Below are positions 13,796 through 25,388 of a stretch of DNA of 64,000 nt, piece after piece. Within the stretch, counting starts at the first letter, position 1. The number at the start of each line of letters is the position of its first letter. The DNA is from Mesorhabditis belari. Lineage: Eukaryota > Nematoda > Chromadorea > Rhabditida > Rhabditidae. The stretch covers positions 5,821,501 through 5,885,500 of the forward strand of contig CAUEEP010000742.1 of the NCBI GenBank assembly GCA_958450365.1, written 5' to 3'. The position numbers and the translations under genes are program-made. The notes beneath the pieces were generated by a model. The model was not told the origin of the DNA and searched no databases. It saw nothing but the letters and a program-made list of their open reading frames with translations.

Positions 13796-14069
13796 TTTAA
13801 AATCTAAAATTGCAACTTTTAAATAAATATAACATACAAAGAACTAATAATAATAAGAGAACGCTTTCAAAGCCATGTCAAAGTGTGGTTTGAATGTGTA
13901 CATTGGTTGTCTTTGAACACATCTGTCCACTCCAAACTATAAGGAATAATTGTTTAGATTATGAAAAGAAATGCCTAACTTATTTTCAAACTTTATAACT
14001 TTTTCCACTTTTGAAATTTAAAGTTTAATATAAATTGAACTAGACTTTGAATAAGTTTATTATTTCTAG
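13796..14069. promoter_or_regulatory. Short divergent promoter between CLASRP-like gene and RMC1
   Basis: Only 274 bp separate the two opposite start codons, so both genes must share or overlap promoter sequence. The RMC1 ATG follows ttatttctag directly, which could be a spliced-leader acceptor or the end of an unseen 5' intron. No clear TATA box or other known site can be named. Confidence 0.6.
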
Positions 14070-17000
14070 ATGCTAACTCTTGGAGATGAATCAATATCAT
14101 TTGAAGCCAGCAGTTCTCTATCCGATAATTTTTATGATAACACCAATTGCAAGGTTGGTTCATGTCTTGAATGCATTTTCCAATGTTATACTGTGAAGTT
14201 GAAACATTGTAAAAGTTGTAGGTTTGCACGGTTCGCGGGAATGGTTCGATGGGTGTTACATTCAAAGGATTGAAGGGTGATTCATGTAATCTAAGGTGGG
14301 ATTTATGATCTCTACTCCAAACTTCCAGATATCTTTATTCTAAAAGTTGTACTGTTCCGCCTGAACCAAGTTTATTTTTGGAAGTTACAAGCTACTATAG
14401 CTTACTTTTAGAATCAAAGATGTTGGAAAGATAAAAATCGCAAAAATCTCTCCAAGTGGGCGGGTGGCCAGCGTGCAACGAAATGAAAATGCGGTGGTAA
14501 GTTGCAAAAGTTAACAAAACCCAATGACAACCATTACGATTTCTTACCTCTTTTTTTAGGATTTCATTGTTTTGGAGAGTGGCGATCGTGAGAACTGTAT
14601 TGAATTCACCCAAGTTGTCTCATCGAGAAGTGGTTTGATTAGACAAGTTGAATGGATCACATCAAATCAAGTAATCAAGAAATAAATTAAGCCGGATCAG
14701 TTCATTTTAGATTGTGTTTATTACAAATAATGGTCTTGAGTTATATGATGTGAATGAAGAGAAACGGAATTCGAAACTCGTTAAAACTTTGAATGTGGCT
14801 TCAGATTGGTCGACTTGTTATGTGAGTTTAAGCTTTCGTTTTGATTGGGTGAAGATATTAATAAACTAAAGATATTCAATTGATAAAGTACGGGCTGGTT
14901 GGTTTAAATTGATTAGAGATTACCTTTCAGCATCCATCTCGATTACTTTTGTTAGCCACGGGTGTCAATGCGGCCACTATGCAACCATTCATCATCCATC
15001 ATGGACAATTCACTCGTTTGAAACCGTTTGCGGTCGGTTTTTTTTGAAAAAACAACAATAAACAAACAATTTAAGCCTTAAATCATTTGTTCCAGGTCGA
15101 TTTTGGCTGTTCAAACTCAAAGAAGAAATTGCTCGAACGGGATGTGACAGTTTCATCTATGTAAGTTTCATAAATGATCACTAACTTTGAAACTTTGATT
15201 GGTTTTAGATAAGTTTGAATAATCTAGAAATGTTTCCTGATTTACAAGCCGCATCAAAATATTGAGATTTAAGATATGGCTCAATCTATGTTCTCGCCTT
15301 ACGATATTCAACAAGAGACTCATCCACTTCTGATTTATTGATGTACAAACTTTCGGCTGATGTAAACCAACCAGCTAAATTGACATACACTTTGGTGCTA
15401 GGTTAGTCAGAGTTCAAATGACAAGAATAAATTGTTTTAGGTCTAACAGGAATGTTCGGTATTCATGTAATCGATAATTTGGTCATTGTTCATCATCAGG
15501 TAGATAAATCTTTGATGTCAGGCTTGAACTACGATTATTAAAAACAGCTCGAAGCTTGAAATTCAGTTTTTTCTCAAAACATCGTTAATTTTTTTAATAC
15601 AATTCAAAACTATTCAAATAATATCATTTAGCTTTCTCGTTCATCTCTCATTTTCGACATCGGACTTGATTTGAACAATTCTGCACATCAACCATTCTTA
15701 AGTAAGTGATTGCAAAAAAATGTGCTTTATTCATCAACGTCAAGATAAATATTTAAATAGATTTTTAGCAACCAGTCTCGTTGCGAGTTCTCGTTTGTGT
15801 TCAATTGCCGGTCAATCTCCATCTCTTTATACTCCATCATGGGTAATGTTCACTCCAAATGTGGTCATCGATCCTTTTATGGGAATCTTTGCTTCACTCA
15901 AAGTCAACCCCGAGAAAGCAATCATTGAGGATACGGTAATAAAAAGCATTTCAATTCATTTTTTCTACAACTTTCAGGTATTGCGATTGCGCTTTTTGAT
16001 GAATCGAACAAATCAAAAGATTACTGTACTCAACGAACTATCGACAGCGATTAGAGATCGATTAAAATTACGGTTTTCCAAGAAAACTTAAAGATTCACT
16101 TTACCATTTTTTAGATTAATTCAACAAGTTCTTGAGATAATGGTTGAAAAGAATGCTGTATCGAAAATACCGATTCTTCGACCATCGGGTAGCTTACAAT
16201 TAACTTAATAGCATGAATCAACATGTAGTCACCGTTTTACAATCAATATTTGAGATCCAACTCGAAGCCAGCTTTTATGTGAAGATCTCCAATTGTTATC
16301 AATTGAACAAGACGATATGGTGCATCTATTTGTTAATATAAAGTGAGTACTTTCAGAAGTTATTCAGTCTAATATCATTAACAAAAAAATTCGCAAAGCT
16401 TTAAGCTCTAAACTTGCAGAGAACATCCAAACATTTCCTATTCCCATTTGGCTTCGGTGATGCTTGCGTATATTTCAATTTTAAAAGTCAGAGAGATTAC
16501 GGTACAGGTTAGCGCATTTTAACTTTTCTAGCATTAGCTTTTCTATTCAGCCGTATCTTTATGAAGTTCTCGTGAACACACTCGTTTTGGCTGGTGATTT
16601 CTTGAAGTTGCATCAACTCATTAACTATAAAGTGAGAGTAATAATGGAAATAGATCTTCGGTTTGGATTTTTCTATTTTAAATGAGTTTAGGTGGTGAGC
16701 GATAGTAAACCGATGGCTTATTTGTTGGTTTCATTGGAAGCAAAATATTCACCGCTCTTTCAATCGGGAGTTGATATGCTTGTGAGAGAAGGTGAATAAA
16801 TCAATAATTTCTGGATATACAAAGTAATATATTTCAGGTGCAACAGACGAGATCGTCGAGGTTCTTCTTGCAAAGGGAAATGTCACCGATGCATTGAGGT
16901 AAGGATTGTACACAGCTTATAAAGTAAGAAGCTTTAGCAAAGAAACTCTCTGCCAATGGTAAGTTCTCACAGATTAGCTTACCCGCTTTGTTACTTTAAA

Positions 17001-17409
17001 ATCAATTCATGAAATCGCTTCATCATTTAGATATCTGGAGAATCACGGTTCTTTGGATCGAGCAAATGCTTTGAAAGCATTAGATGCAATTTGGCAATAT
17101 GGTGATAGGGTACACAAATATGGAATATTTGCACATTGTGCTGAGAAAAAGGGAAAACAAGGTCGGTTTAAGAGAGTTAATACATTCCCTATCCTCTAAC
17201 TATTATATAAAACCCAAATAAAAGATCAAAATGCTTTTCAAAACTCACCTTAAGCTTTATACTGATTGTTTTTTCCAGTTTGGAATGAACAATACGAGAA
17301 ATTCTCGGCCGACTTCAAACGCCTCTACTCCGAAGAAGAAATCATTGATGCTGAAAAAGAAGTGGCTTTTTCGAAAGTGAGAGAACAATCATTAAATATT
17401 GAACGATGA
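14070..17409 (+). CDS. RMC1: RMC1 (Mic1/C18orf8) homolog, MON1-CCZ1 complex regulator
   Basis: Third subunit of the MON1-CCZ1 complex, the nucleotide exchange factor that activates Rab7 on late endosomes, lysosomes and autophagosomes. Many small exons follow the vertebrate RMC1 order: MLTLGDESISFEA, VCTVRGNGSMGVTFKG, GKIKIAKISPSGRVASVQR, WITSNQIVFITNNGLELYDV then NEEKRNSKLVKTLNV (N-terminal propeller), HVIDNLVIVHHQ, LYTPSWVMFTPNVVIDPFMG, then the helical C-terminal half with YEVLVNTLVLAGDFLKLHQL, SDSKPMAYLLVSLEAKYSPL, DEIVEVLLAKGNVTDALRYL and FKRLYSEEEIIDAEKEV. It ends LNIER with TGA at 17407-17409. An aataaa lies at 17515-17520. The first exon uses a gttggt donor at 14154. Start chosen because this exon aligns with the family N-terminus. 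Confidence 0.9.
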
Positions 17410-17647
17410 ACTGCAATTAAGGATTGCGGATTTATATTTTTGTGATATGTAAAGTTGATGCTCATTAAAATCTCTGCGTTATCTACTGAATTCTGATTCG
17501 ATTTTGTGATTGTAAATAAAATAAAAGGAGTTGATAAATTGCAGTGTACCCAGTGCCCTTCAGGGTCGATCAAATTTCAAAGAGTCATCTAGAATACTAT
17601 AAGACCCGTGCGGTCAAGTATAATTCATGGTAATCTATAAGATTGTA

Positions 17648-17812
17648 TGCATACGCTCAATTTGAAAAAAGTATTTGTAAATTCTCGATTCGATAATTAT
17701 TGGTTGTTGAATGAACAAAGAACAGACGATAAAAAAGTGACGTTTGTCGAAGAGAAATTCTTCGCAAATCGAGCTCGTTTCTCCCCCAGTTTTGTATTTG
17801 ACCACTAAAAAA
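17648..17812 (+). other. Open frame of about 50 codons upstream of the peptide gene, doubtful
   Basis: A frame beginning MHTLNLKKVFVNSRF and ending SPSFVFDH lies between RMC1 and the small secreted-peptide candidate. Its composition is protein-like, but the opposite strand is also open over the same bases, and no family is recognised. It could be non-coding spacer. Confidence 0.15.
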
Positions 17813-17822
17813 TGGACTAAAG

Positions 17823-18016
17823 ATGAAAAATTTCCTCTCTATTTTGATGTTCATCTTAACGGTAAAGTTCATTGAAGTTTTAATAGCTACCAACTTTAGA
17901 TTTTTGTTGGTTTTGCCAATTTGTGTCAGCCTCTAGCTTCAAGTCTCGCCGAAACGATAGAAAAAAAAATGGAGAGACGATGGCTGTGTGAGATATCAGA
18001 TTGCTTATATGCGTAA
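17823..18016 (+). CDS. Putative secreted peptide precursor (possible cyclic neuropeptide)
   Basis: Not a recognised gene. Two exons, 17823-17861 and 17900-18016, join in phase across a 38-nt intron (gtaaag...ctttag) to give a 51-residue precursor. It has a hydrophobic signal-like start (MKNFLSILMFILTIFVGFAN), a short spacer, then KKMERR followed by WLCEISDCLYA and a stop. RR is a classic prohormone cleavage site. The predicted product has two cysteines four residues apart, the ring size of oxytocin/vasopressin-type peptides, though the sequence itself is not one of those. There is no C-terminal amidation Gly. An aataaa at 18021-18026 sits just after the stop. If the intron is not removed, a 37-residue hydrophobic frame results instead. 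The small size makes chance a real possibility. Confidence 0.45.
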
Positions 18017-18065
18017 TAATAATAAAATAACCATATAAAATTATTAGATGCGGAAGTTTATTAGT

Positions 18066-18177
18066 CCAGGAGCCGCCTCGTCCAGGAGCCGCCTCGTCCA
18101 GGAGCCGCCTCGTCCAGGAGCCGCCTCGTCCAGGAGCCGCCTCGTCCAGGAGCCGCCTCGTCCAGGAGCCGCCTCGT
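18066..18177. repeat. Seven perfect tandem copies of a 16-bp GC-rich unit
   Basis: The unit CCAGGAGCCGCCTCGT is repeated seven times without a mismatch, from 18066 to 18177, followed by a partial cctgtcc. It is strongly GC-rich in AT-rich DNA. Because 16 is not a multiple of three, each copy is read in a new frame, so an encoded peptide would repeat only every 48 bases; translation is unlikely. It is a minisatellite just downstream of the small peptide candidate, probably young given perfect identity. Confidence 0.95.
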
Positions 18178-19223
18178 CCTGTCCACTCATCTTGGACACA
18201 AACACGAGATATGAGGTAAAGTCTTTTATGTATTTGAACTAAACCTTCTCGTAAACTCTTTGCAATTTCATGGATTTCAATTTAGATAGTCAAGAATGAT
18301 TCCTCTCTTATCCTTTTTCCCGTCATTGCCCAATTCCGTCAGCTGCAAGATCCACGACTTACTCGAGAGCCTCGAGTGGCCAACGTTGAATAGGTTTTAA
18401 GCATTTGAAAAGAAGCGGAAAATGCAAATCTCATCTACCTACGCTTTGTATATGAAGTGCTTTTGTAAGCCCGTTTCAGGCCACTTCATAACGGTATGAA
18501 AAAAAAGTCGTGTGATAGCCAAAGTTGATGTGACTGGAGATCGAGCAGAAGTTTAAAAGATTAAAAGGATAGTCAGTTTATGATTAATATTGATTATTTA
18601 AATTTATTTAGGTTATTAGCTGTTTAAAGTATACGACTCGCAACGGTTAATCCTTTTTCAGATTAGCGCTTTGCTGCAAAAAAAACTCTGGAGGTAAATT
18701 ATGTGGTGAAAAGCTCGACTATTGAGATTGCTGATTTAATTATTGTGTTCATCATTTTGAATGTTCTGCTATTTTTGAAAGTTTATTAAAATGAAATTCG
18801 TTTCAGACAAATAAAAAGATACAGATAGAATAAACCGGCAGTAAAGGGAAATTTTCGACTGAAAATTAGATCTAAAAAAAATTTGGACTATGTAGATATA
18901 AAATCAAAAATCTTAAACCAAAAAAATTTTCATTAACTGCCAGTTGTTCAAATATTTACAAGCATTGAAATGAATGAATGAAAGTGAGATCGGAGATTTC
19001 GCTGGGTGGATTACAATTTGCAGGGAAAATTCTTAAAGCGCCTTTTTTAGATTTTAAACTACAGTTTACTCAAATTTCTTAAATTCGGCAAAAATCGTTA
19101 GTGATAATTTGGCACCACAAGTGGACCCAGTTTTGGCAAAGAGTAGTGTGGAAATGAAATGAGGATTTGATGAAAAAAAGTGGAAACCAAAAGAAAATAA
19201 TACGAATGTAGAATTTATTCGTT
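18178..19223. other. Intergenic region, nothing supported
   Basis: AT-rich spacer between the minisatellite and the 3' end of the unrecognised minus-strand gene. No exon, RNA gene or inverted repeat could be supported. Confidence 0.5.
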
Positions 19224-21847
19224 TCAAATTTTCCCTTTCACCAATTTTTGTCCGAAGTGCTTCTCGTAGAATTCAAAGAGGGCATCCGGATAGAGACGTT
19301 TCACCTGAAAGAGAAATTTATTCATTTTATTTCGAAACTCACCTCAATGTAGGGTTTAACGAAATATTCCTTGTGATTAGTCTCAACGTGATATCTGAAA
19401 TAGTTTTGTTGGTTTAAGATGCGTTAGAAGCTTCGGAATTCTAATGAACTTCTTCACAAAAGCTCACTTTTCACAAAGGAGTGCACATTGAGTGATATCA
19501 TTCACTTTCACCGTCTCATCTTTCGCCGGTGAAATGACAGCTATTCGTTCCTGGAAATGTTAAATGATCATTTTTGTTAGATTGATTTATCTAAAACTAG
19601 AGTCAAAGAGTGCATTGGTGCCTTTTATGCAAAGTGATTCAGAAATGTTAGTTAAATATGCAGAAAAAGTTTAGAATAGCAGGGTTGGTTTAGAAAAAGT
19701 TAAGAATAGAAGTTTTAACTTCAATTTGAACTTCAAACTTCAGGTTTCTAACTTCAATTTGAACTTCAAACTTCAGGTTTCTAACTTGAATTGAAAGTTT
19801 TCTGATGCTCAAAAGATAAATAATTCTAAAGACATTGTGGGATAAGTGTTAGACACAGCAAAAACGGTACAACACAAAAATGTTTGTTGCTTTCAAATGA
19901 ATTCTAATATGTTTGTTCTATTTCAAACACACCGCACTCTTTTTCCCCAATTTCGGACCTTATGCCCAACCAGATCTCGTGAACAATGAAGAGGTCCTTG
20001 AAATGAATTCTGACTTTGAACGGACATCCTCCTGCCAACCCATGATTGACGACGACCCGCATCGGCTGACATTCGTTTCTCTTTCCTGAATTTGTTAGAT
20101 CACATTTAAAGTTAGAAATGATGTTCTATTGAATTAAAATTAAAATCAACCAGTTTAGTTTTTTGTTGAAATTACATCATAAGATCACTTTTTCCCTAGC
20201 CTTTCAACTCTTTGTTTGAGTGAAACTATACCCTGGAGAGAATGTTTTTACTTGAAAGTGCCTCTTGGATTTCATTTTGGAGACCCGACTTTAGAAAAGG
20301 AAAAAAAAGGGATGGAGCAAGGGATGACAGCTGATTTCAGTACGAGATGGAGTCATCCAAAAAGTCACATCCGCAAAAAGAGAGATACTATGATAGACAA
20401 ATCGCAGAAAATTGTGGGAAAAAATAAAAATACACTACATTCCTTAAATTACATTTGATTGAAAGATATTTACCCCAGGACTCTTATGTTGAAATTCTGA
20501 TTTTCGACCGACGGAATCAATTTTCTGTTAACTGGATTGTTTACCCAGTCGGCGGGTAAATTTTGGGTAAATGTGCTAGTTTTATGTGCCCATAAAATAG
20601 CTTGTGTTTTTGTGGAAAACGTTTCTCCCGTCGTAACCACCCATCTAACCAATACTCGAGGGCAATAAAGTGCCAAATTTGACCGCAAACATTTTCCCCT
20701 TTTCACCATTGGGACCTCAGCTGCGAATTTAGCGTTTATTTCACCAAACAGCCCATAAAACGATGCTAAAGTAAAATGAAAACTAATTTTAGCTTTTAGT
20801 TTAGAGTGTAAAAGTTTTATGAGTTTTTGTGAAAGTCTACCTAAAATCTAGAAGTTTTAAAAGTTTGTCAAAGAAAAAATAAAAAACTCGATTGTTCAAA
20901 TGTTTTGGCAAAAAATATGTAAAAAAGGGAACGGATTGGGGAATCCATTTTCACAGAAGAGTCCATTGAGAATCCCATTTGGGAAAGAGATGGGTGAAGT
21001 CAGATGTCAAAGATCAATTTGGTTAGGTAAAGGTTTTGAGTTTGGAACTGATGGTTTGGACAGTAAATAACAAATACTTATTCCATTTTTATGTATTTTG
21101 TTGTGAAACAATGCTTTTTTTTCGTAGTCGCTCAACTTTGTTTTGACCTGGGAAGAAGCTGCAATTTTTCTCGGGCATTTCTGGATTTTCCTTTTTTTTT
21201 CTCTTTCTCGAGGTGAAAAAAGCTTGTTGACAGAAATATTTCAAAGAAATTCTCGAGGAAAAGAGAAGCACTGCTAACAGCTGAAATATGGAAAAGGACT
21301 AAAAATAGAAGGTTTTACTCGATAATTCTCTGGTTTTGCTACGCTTATCTAAAAAAGATTTCTTCGTTTACCTAATATAAAAAGTTACCCGAATAAAATG
21401 GAGAATGAGTGGACGATGCCTTTCATCGCAAATATTAGGAGGATTTCGAAATGGATTAAAAGATGAAAAAAGTTACCCTTTCATTTCCAAATGTTTTCTT
21501 TAAGGATTTGTTGAAATTTTTTCAGCTTTTCCGGTTCGCTTATTTTGGGGGAACAATGAATGGGACACGAGGTCCACATGGGGTTTTGTTCTTTTGAAAG
21601 AAGAAAAGTCAAAAAAGAATCTTAATTTTTTATGAAATCCGGACTCGTCTTTGAAAGATGAGAAACTTTTTCTTTGGTTTTTGATTTCTTAAATCTTTGT
21701 CATTAGATTCAAAAAGATAGGTGTGAACAGCTGCCAAAATACAAGTTTAGTAGGTGTCGAGCGTCAAGTAAGATTTTAAACTATAAGTTTAAAAAGTGGA
21801 ACTAAAAAATGAACTCACTTTGTATCGACACCCCAGGCGAGGATCAT
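19224..21847 (-). CDS. Unrecognised 123-residue protein, five-exon gene
   Basis: Family not recognised. Five exons join with fully consistent phases: 21847-21819, 20085-19959, 19550-19468, 19394-19343 and 19304-19224, totalling 372 nt. The protein starts MILAWGVDTK and is rich in Arg/Ser/Gln up to about residue 52 (GRRQSWVGRRMSVQSQNSFQ). A compact second half follows with NDITQCALLCEKYHVETNHK, EYFVKPYIEVKRLYPDAL and FEFYEKHFGQKLVKGKI. The basic, acid-poor N-terminus could be an organelle presequence, which is speculation. Intron 1 is about 1.7 kb, long for this window; an alternative start at MSADAGRR within exon 2 would avoid it. The three downstream exons are the most secure part. Confidence 0.6.
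19717..19782. repeat. Two tandem copies of a 33-bp unit in an intron
   Basis: The 33-bp sequence starting aacttcaatttgaacttcaa is present twice head to tail (19717-19749 and 19750-19782), followed by a diverged partial copy. It lies in the intron between exons 2 and 3 of the unrecognised minus-strand gene. Confidence 0.85.
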
Positions 21848-23752
21848 TGTTTCAAGTTTAGAAGAGATTGAGGTTTAGAATGTCTTTTTGAGGCAAAATT
21901 TTTTTAAGATGTTTCTTTAGATTCGAAATCTTGAGATTCAAAATGATGATGTGTCGGATTGTTGGAAGAATAAACAGAAAACAAGATTTGAGATTGTGTC
22001 GAGATAAATGTAAGCGAATGGTTCACGATTCGCCCCTTTTGGATTCGGCCACAATTTCCCAAGAGGGGAGGGATTCTGAGGGGAAAAAGAGGGAATGAAG
22101 GGGGCAAAAGGCCCTAGAACAACAGCTGTCTTTGAGTGAAAGAAAATGACACTAATAAAAAGGGGGATAAAATTGGGAGAACATTTAACACATTTTGATC
22201 AAAGGACCCGGCTGGGGTTTAGCTGGCAGCAAGCTGTGATTTAATGGTGATGGGATTTCCTTTCAATTTTCCTGAGAAAGACTTCCGCGTTTTCTTTTCT
22301 CGTTTTTCGATTTGGAATGTTCTTTTTCATTCAAAGAATGGCAGATTATCATTTGGCAAAACTCTATTTTTATGACAAGAGCGATTTAAGATAGACAAGA
22401 CGTTAGAGTACATTTCAAAATTTTGAGCTCCTCTAAAACCAAAGCGATAACTCGTTTATAAATTGAATTTTGACATTTTGATTGCTCCTTAAAGGAAGAG
22501 AGGGAAAAAAGGGAAGAAATAAAAAGAGAACACTCGACTTTTCCGTTTCTAACTAGGTAGGGGAAGGTAAAACTCGAGATTTAAAGATTTCCGGGTGTCA
22601 AGGGTCAACTTGCAAGCAAAGCGCTGCTTTTTAATAAACAAATTCTCGTCCTTGCAGGTTAACATCTTTTATATCTCGAATCAAATCAAAAATATCTCAA
22701 CTTCCTCATGGTATACCCCAATTTTCCAAGAAGGACCCACTTTCCCATTCCCATTAACCCGCAACAAATAAGAATCTCAAAAATGATTGAGAATGGATGT
22801 TCCGATCTTTTAAATGATGAGTACTTTGATGGGTGGGTCACCTGTTTGTTCTTTCATCCAAATGAAAGCACATTCCTTTTGTTAAGTGATTCGAATGAAT
22901 GAACCAATGGGTAAATACAAAAGATTGGTTCTTATAAATCAAAAATATGGCATTGGTGAATGAGGAAAAAGTGAGAGAATTTTCAAGATTGACATAAGTT
23001 TGAATAGAGTTCTTGTGAAATCATACCTGGATATCAAAAAAGTATGGGTTATTAGAAAGATTATTAGAAAACAATAAACTGGGCAAGAGATTTATGCTAA
23101 TCTCACCTATTCTCAAGAAGTCTTCCAACAGTCAGCTGTAACATAGTCAACAATATTTTTGGGCAATGAAAGTTTGAGATTTTTTCGAAAGGCAAATCCC
23201 AAGAGACTCCAAATCTAATTTTAAAGGTCAAGATGTTGGAGAAGAAAGTAGAATTAGACCAAAAATCCATTTTTCCGAAAAAAATGATAAAGGCTGATTT
23301 GACCCCAAGGGAAATCCAGAAATGGATTCACGAGTGGAAAAATCCCGTTGGAAATCTCAGATTACATTTCCGTTTCCTTCTTGGATTCGGATGGATTTTG
23401 TTGTTATTTCTCGATGACAAGAGTCGAGTATTTGTCGCTATACTCACTTATTTACTTGAAAAACTTTTAACAAGTTTTCATAATAGAAAATATGCGATAG
23501 AAACCTAAAAATTAACAAAATCAATCTCATAACTTACAAGCTCATCGCAAACGTCAAAAAACTTTCAAGCAAACTTTGATGTGTTTATGGAAAATTTGCT
23601 TGCAAGTCGAAAGAATGGATTTGTGTCAAAAAGAAAAAAAAATATAAACGAATATGTGGTTGAGAAAAGAAAGAATTCTCATATTGAAGAGGGCAACTTT
23701 GGCTTTGGCAACACTCGAGTTTGAAGGAAATTTTTATGAAGGAAAAAGATGT
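21848..23752. other. Intergenic region, no supported gene
   Basis: Upstream side of the unrecognised minus-strand gene. A frame at 23233-23508 contains a hydrophobic stretch but has no splice partners, no recognisable domain and no signal sequence at its start, so it is not called. Nothing else is supported. Confidence 0.4.
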
Positions 23753-24136
23753 ATTAGGTTGATGCATAAGTCTTTTCTTTCGTCTTCGTTACAGTAAAAA
23801 TACCAATTAATCATAGTTTGCTCCAAAAAGTGTTTTTTTGTTCAATTTGCATCTTTTTAAATGAATTTCGGTTGACTTTCAAGCAAATTCGAGAGTGAAA
23901 AACGCCTTTTTCGTAAAAATCTATAAAAAACTCTACGGAAAAATTGGCTGAATGAATTTCTCTGAAATTTTGGCGAAATATCAAACTTTTTTTCCCCTCC
24001 TTTTTTCTTTGACCGAAGATAGGTTTTCTTTAGCTAAGGTGTCTAAACCGCACATCGAGTTGCCTTTTGACCCCGCTCAAGAAACAATAGGAGATGGGGT
24101 GGGAAAAGGGGAAAAGGGTTTGGGATCAACCTATTA
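23753..24136. mobile_element. Mariner-like MITE, copy 1 (internally diverged)
   Basis: It begins TTAGGTTGATGCATAAGTC and shares a long near-identical internal block (about 23815-24050) with the element at 41787-42308, including ttcaatttgcatcttttta and gaattcatttctctgaaa-like segments. The right end is a degenerate gatcaacctatta near 24124-24136. The TTAGGTTG start and TA context fit the mariner superfamily. No transposase frame is present. Confidence 0.75.
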
Positions 24137-25388
24137 TTATACATATCCGAAGGTCTCACTATCAGACCAAACGCAAGCATATCATCAACTTATTGACTTT
24201 TAAGCCACTTTTTTAAACCAAAAGTGTCTCAATTGGCGCAATCAAAAAGTTAAGATGGATTTCTTTATATTTTTTTTCAAAACCCACTGTGCTTTGATGA
24301 TATCCTCGATGTGAAAACAACCAGCAGAGATCATCGTTTCTTGATTGAAATATCAGAGAATAGGATAGAGTTTGCAAAGTTCGAAATCAGGAATTCCTCA
24401 AAAATGGAATTCGTTGAAAATTGTCACAAAATGTCAATGCAAAACATGTTTACCGGTGTAAATAGAGGAAAATAGAGGAAAATAGAAGAAGAAAGGGATA
24501 GGCATTAGTGGGGGAAAGGGGAAGAAGAGGGCAGATGAAAGAATTTGTCTCCTTTGTCCATTTTCGGAGTCTCAACACAGGAGTTCCCATGGGGGAAAAC
24601 GAAGGAAAACGATGTAAAGAAGAAATTAGATCAAAAATGGGGAAAGCAGATGAGGGTGCAAGCATGGTTGCAAGATTGGAGAATAGAATAAAAATTGACA
24701 AAAGATTGAAAAGTAGAAACAGGGGGTTAAGTTTTAAAGAACTTAGACGAGTCTAAATCATTTTTAATTGAATTCAGACACGCACAAATATAAGAACTAA
24801 AGAACCCAGAGATCCATATAATAACCTCAATGATCTGTAAGCATTTGAGGAACTCGAGTTAGGTTGGATATAGCGGGTGGATGCAAAAAAGGGATGTAGA
24901 TCAAATTTCGTGATCCGAACGACAGAGAAAATACATGTTTCTGACAGCAGCAGTTGCTCAAATCGTACTGGATTTCCCAGAATTTGTAAAAAGTTTCAAG
25001 TCCAAAGCCCATTTTTAATCGTCTAGAATATCCATGTCTAGAATTTTTAATCGTCTAGAATATCTCGGGGGAATCATCAAATGAGGAAGATGTGTTCATG
25101 TTGAGAGAGGCGCAAATGGTCAATCTTTGACCGTGAAACGACGGGTATTTTGGTCATTTTTATGGGAACTTTCCTTTTTTAGAATAGAACTAAAAATAAA
25201 TAGAACTTTCCTTTTTTATCTAAAGATTTAAAATCAGGTTGCATAAATATTAAGAAAATTCACATCATTCATTAATTCTTGACATTTCTTGCGTATGGAC
25301 AAACATAATTTATCGGTCACTTCTACAGAAAATGATTGTTTCAAGGAATTGTCACTTTTTGTTTCAAGGAATTCTTTTTGATTGATTA
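24137..25388. other. Intergenic region upstream of the lipase gene
   Basis: No supported gene. A 23-bp sequence (aatttttaatcgtctagaatat plus c) occurs twice near 25012-25065 with a short related spacer. Otherwise AT-rich spacer with short purine repeats near 24465-24495. Confidence 0.4.

Noticed and set aside
18066..18177. CRISPR-like array
   Set aside because: The copies are contiguous with no spacers and the genome is eukaryotic; it is a minisatellite.
18048..18242. 64-codon frame with repeated SRLVQEPPRPGAAS
   Set aside because: It arises only because the 16-bp repeat is open in all frames; there is no start context, signal peptide or splice partner.
23233..23508. 91-codon plus-strand frame with a hydrophobic stretch
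   Set aside because: No recognisable domain, no splice signals supporting it and no signal sequence at the start; could be chance.
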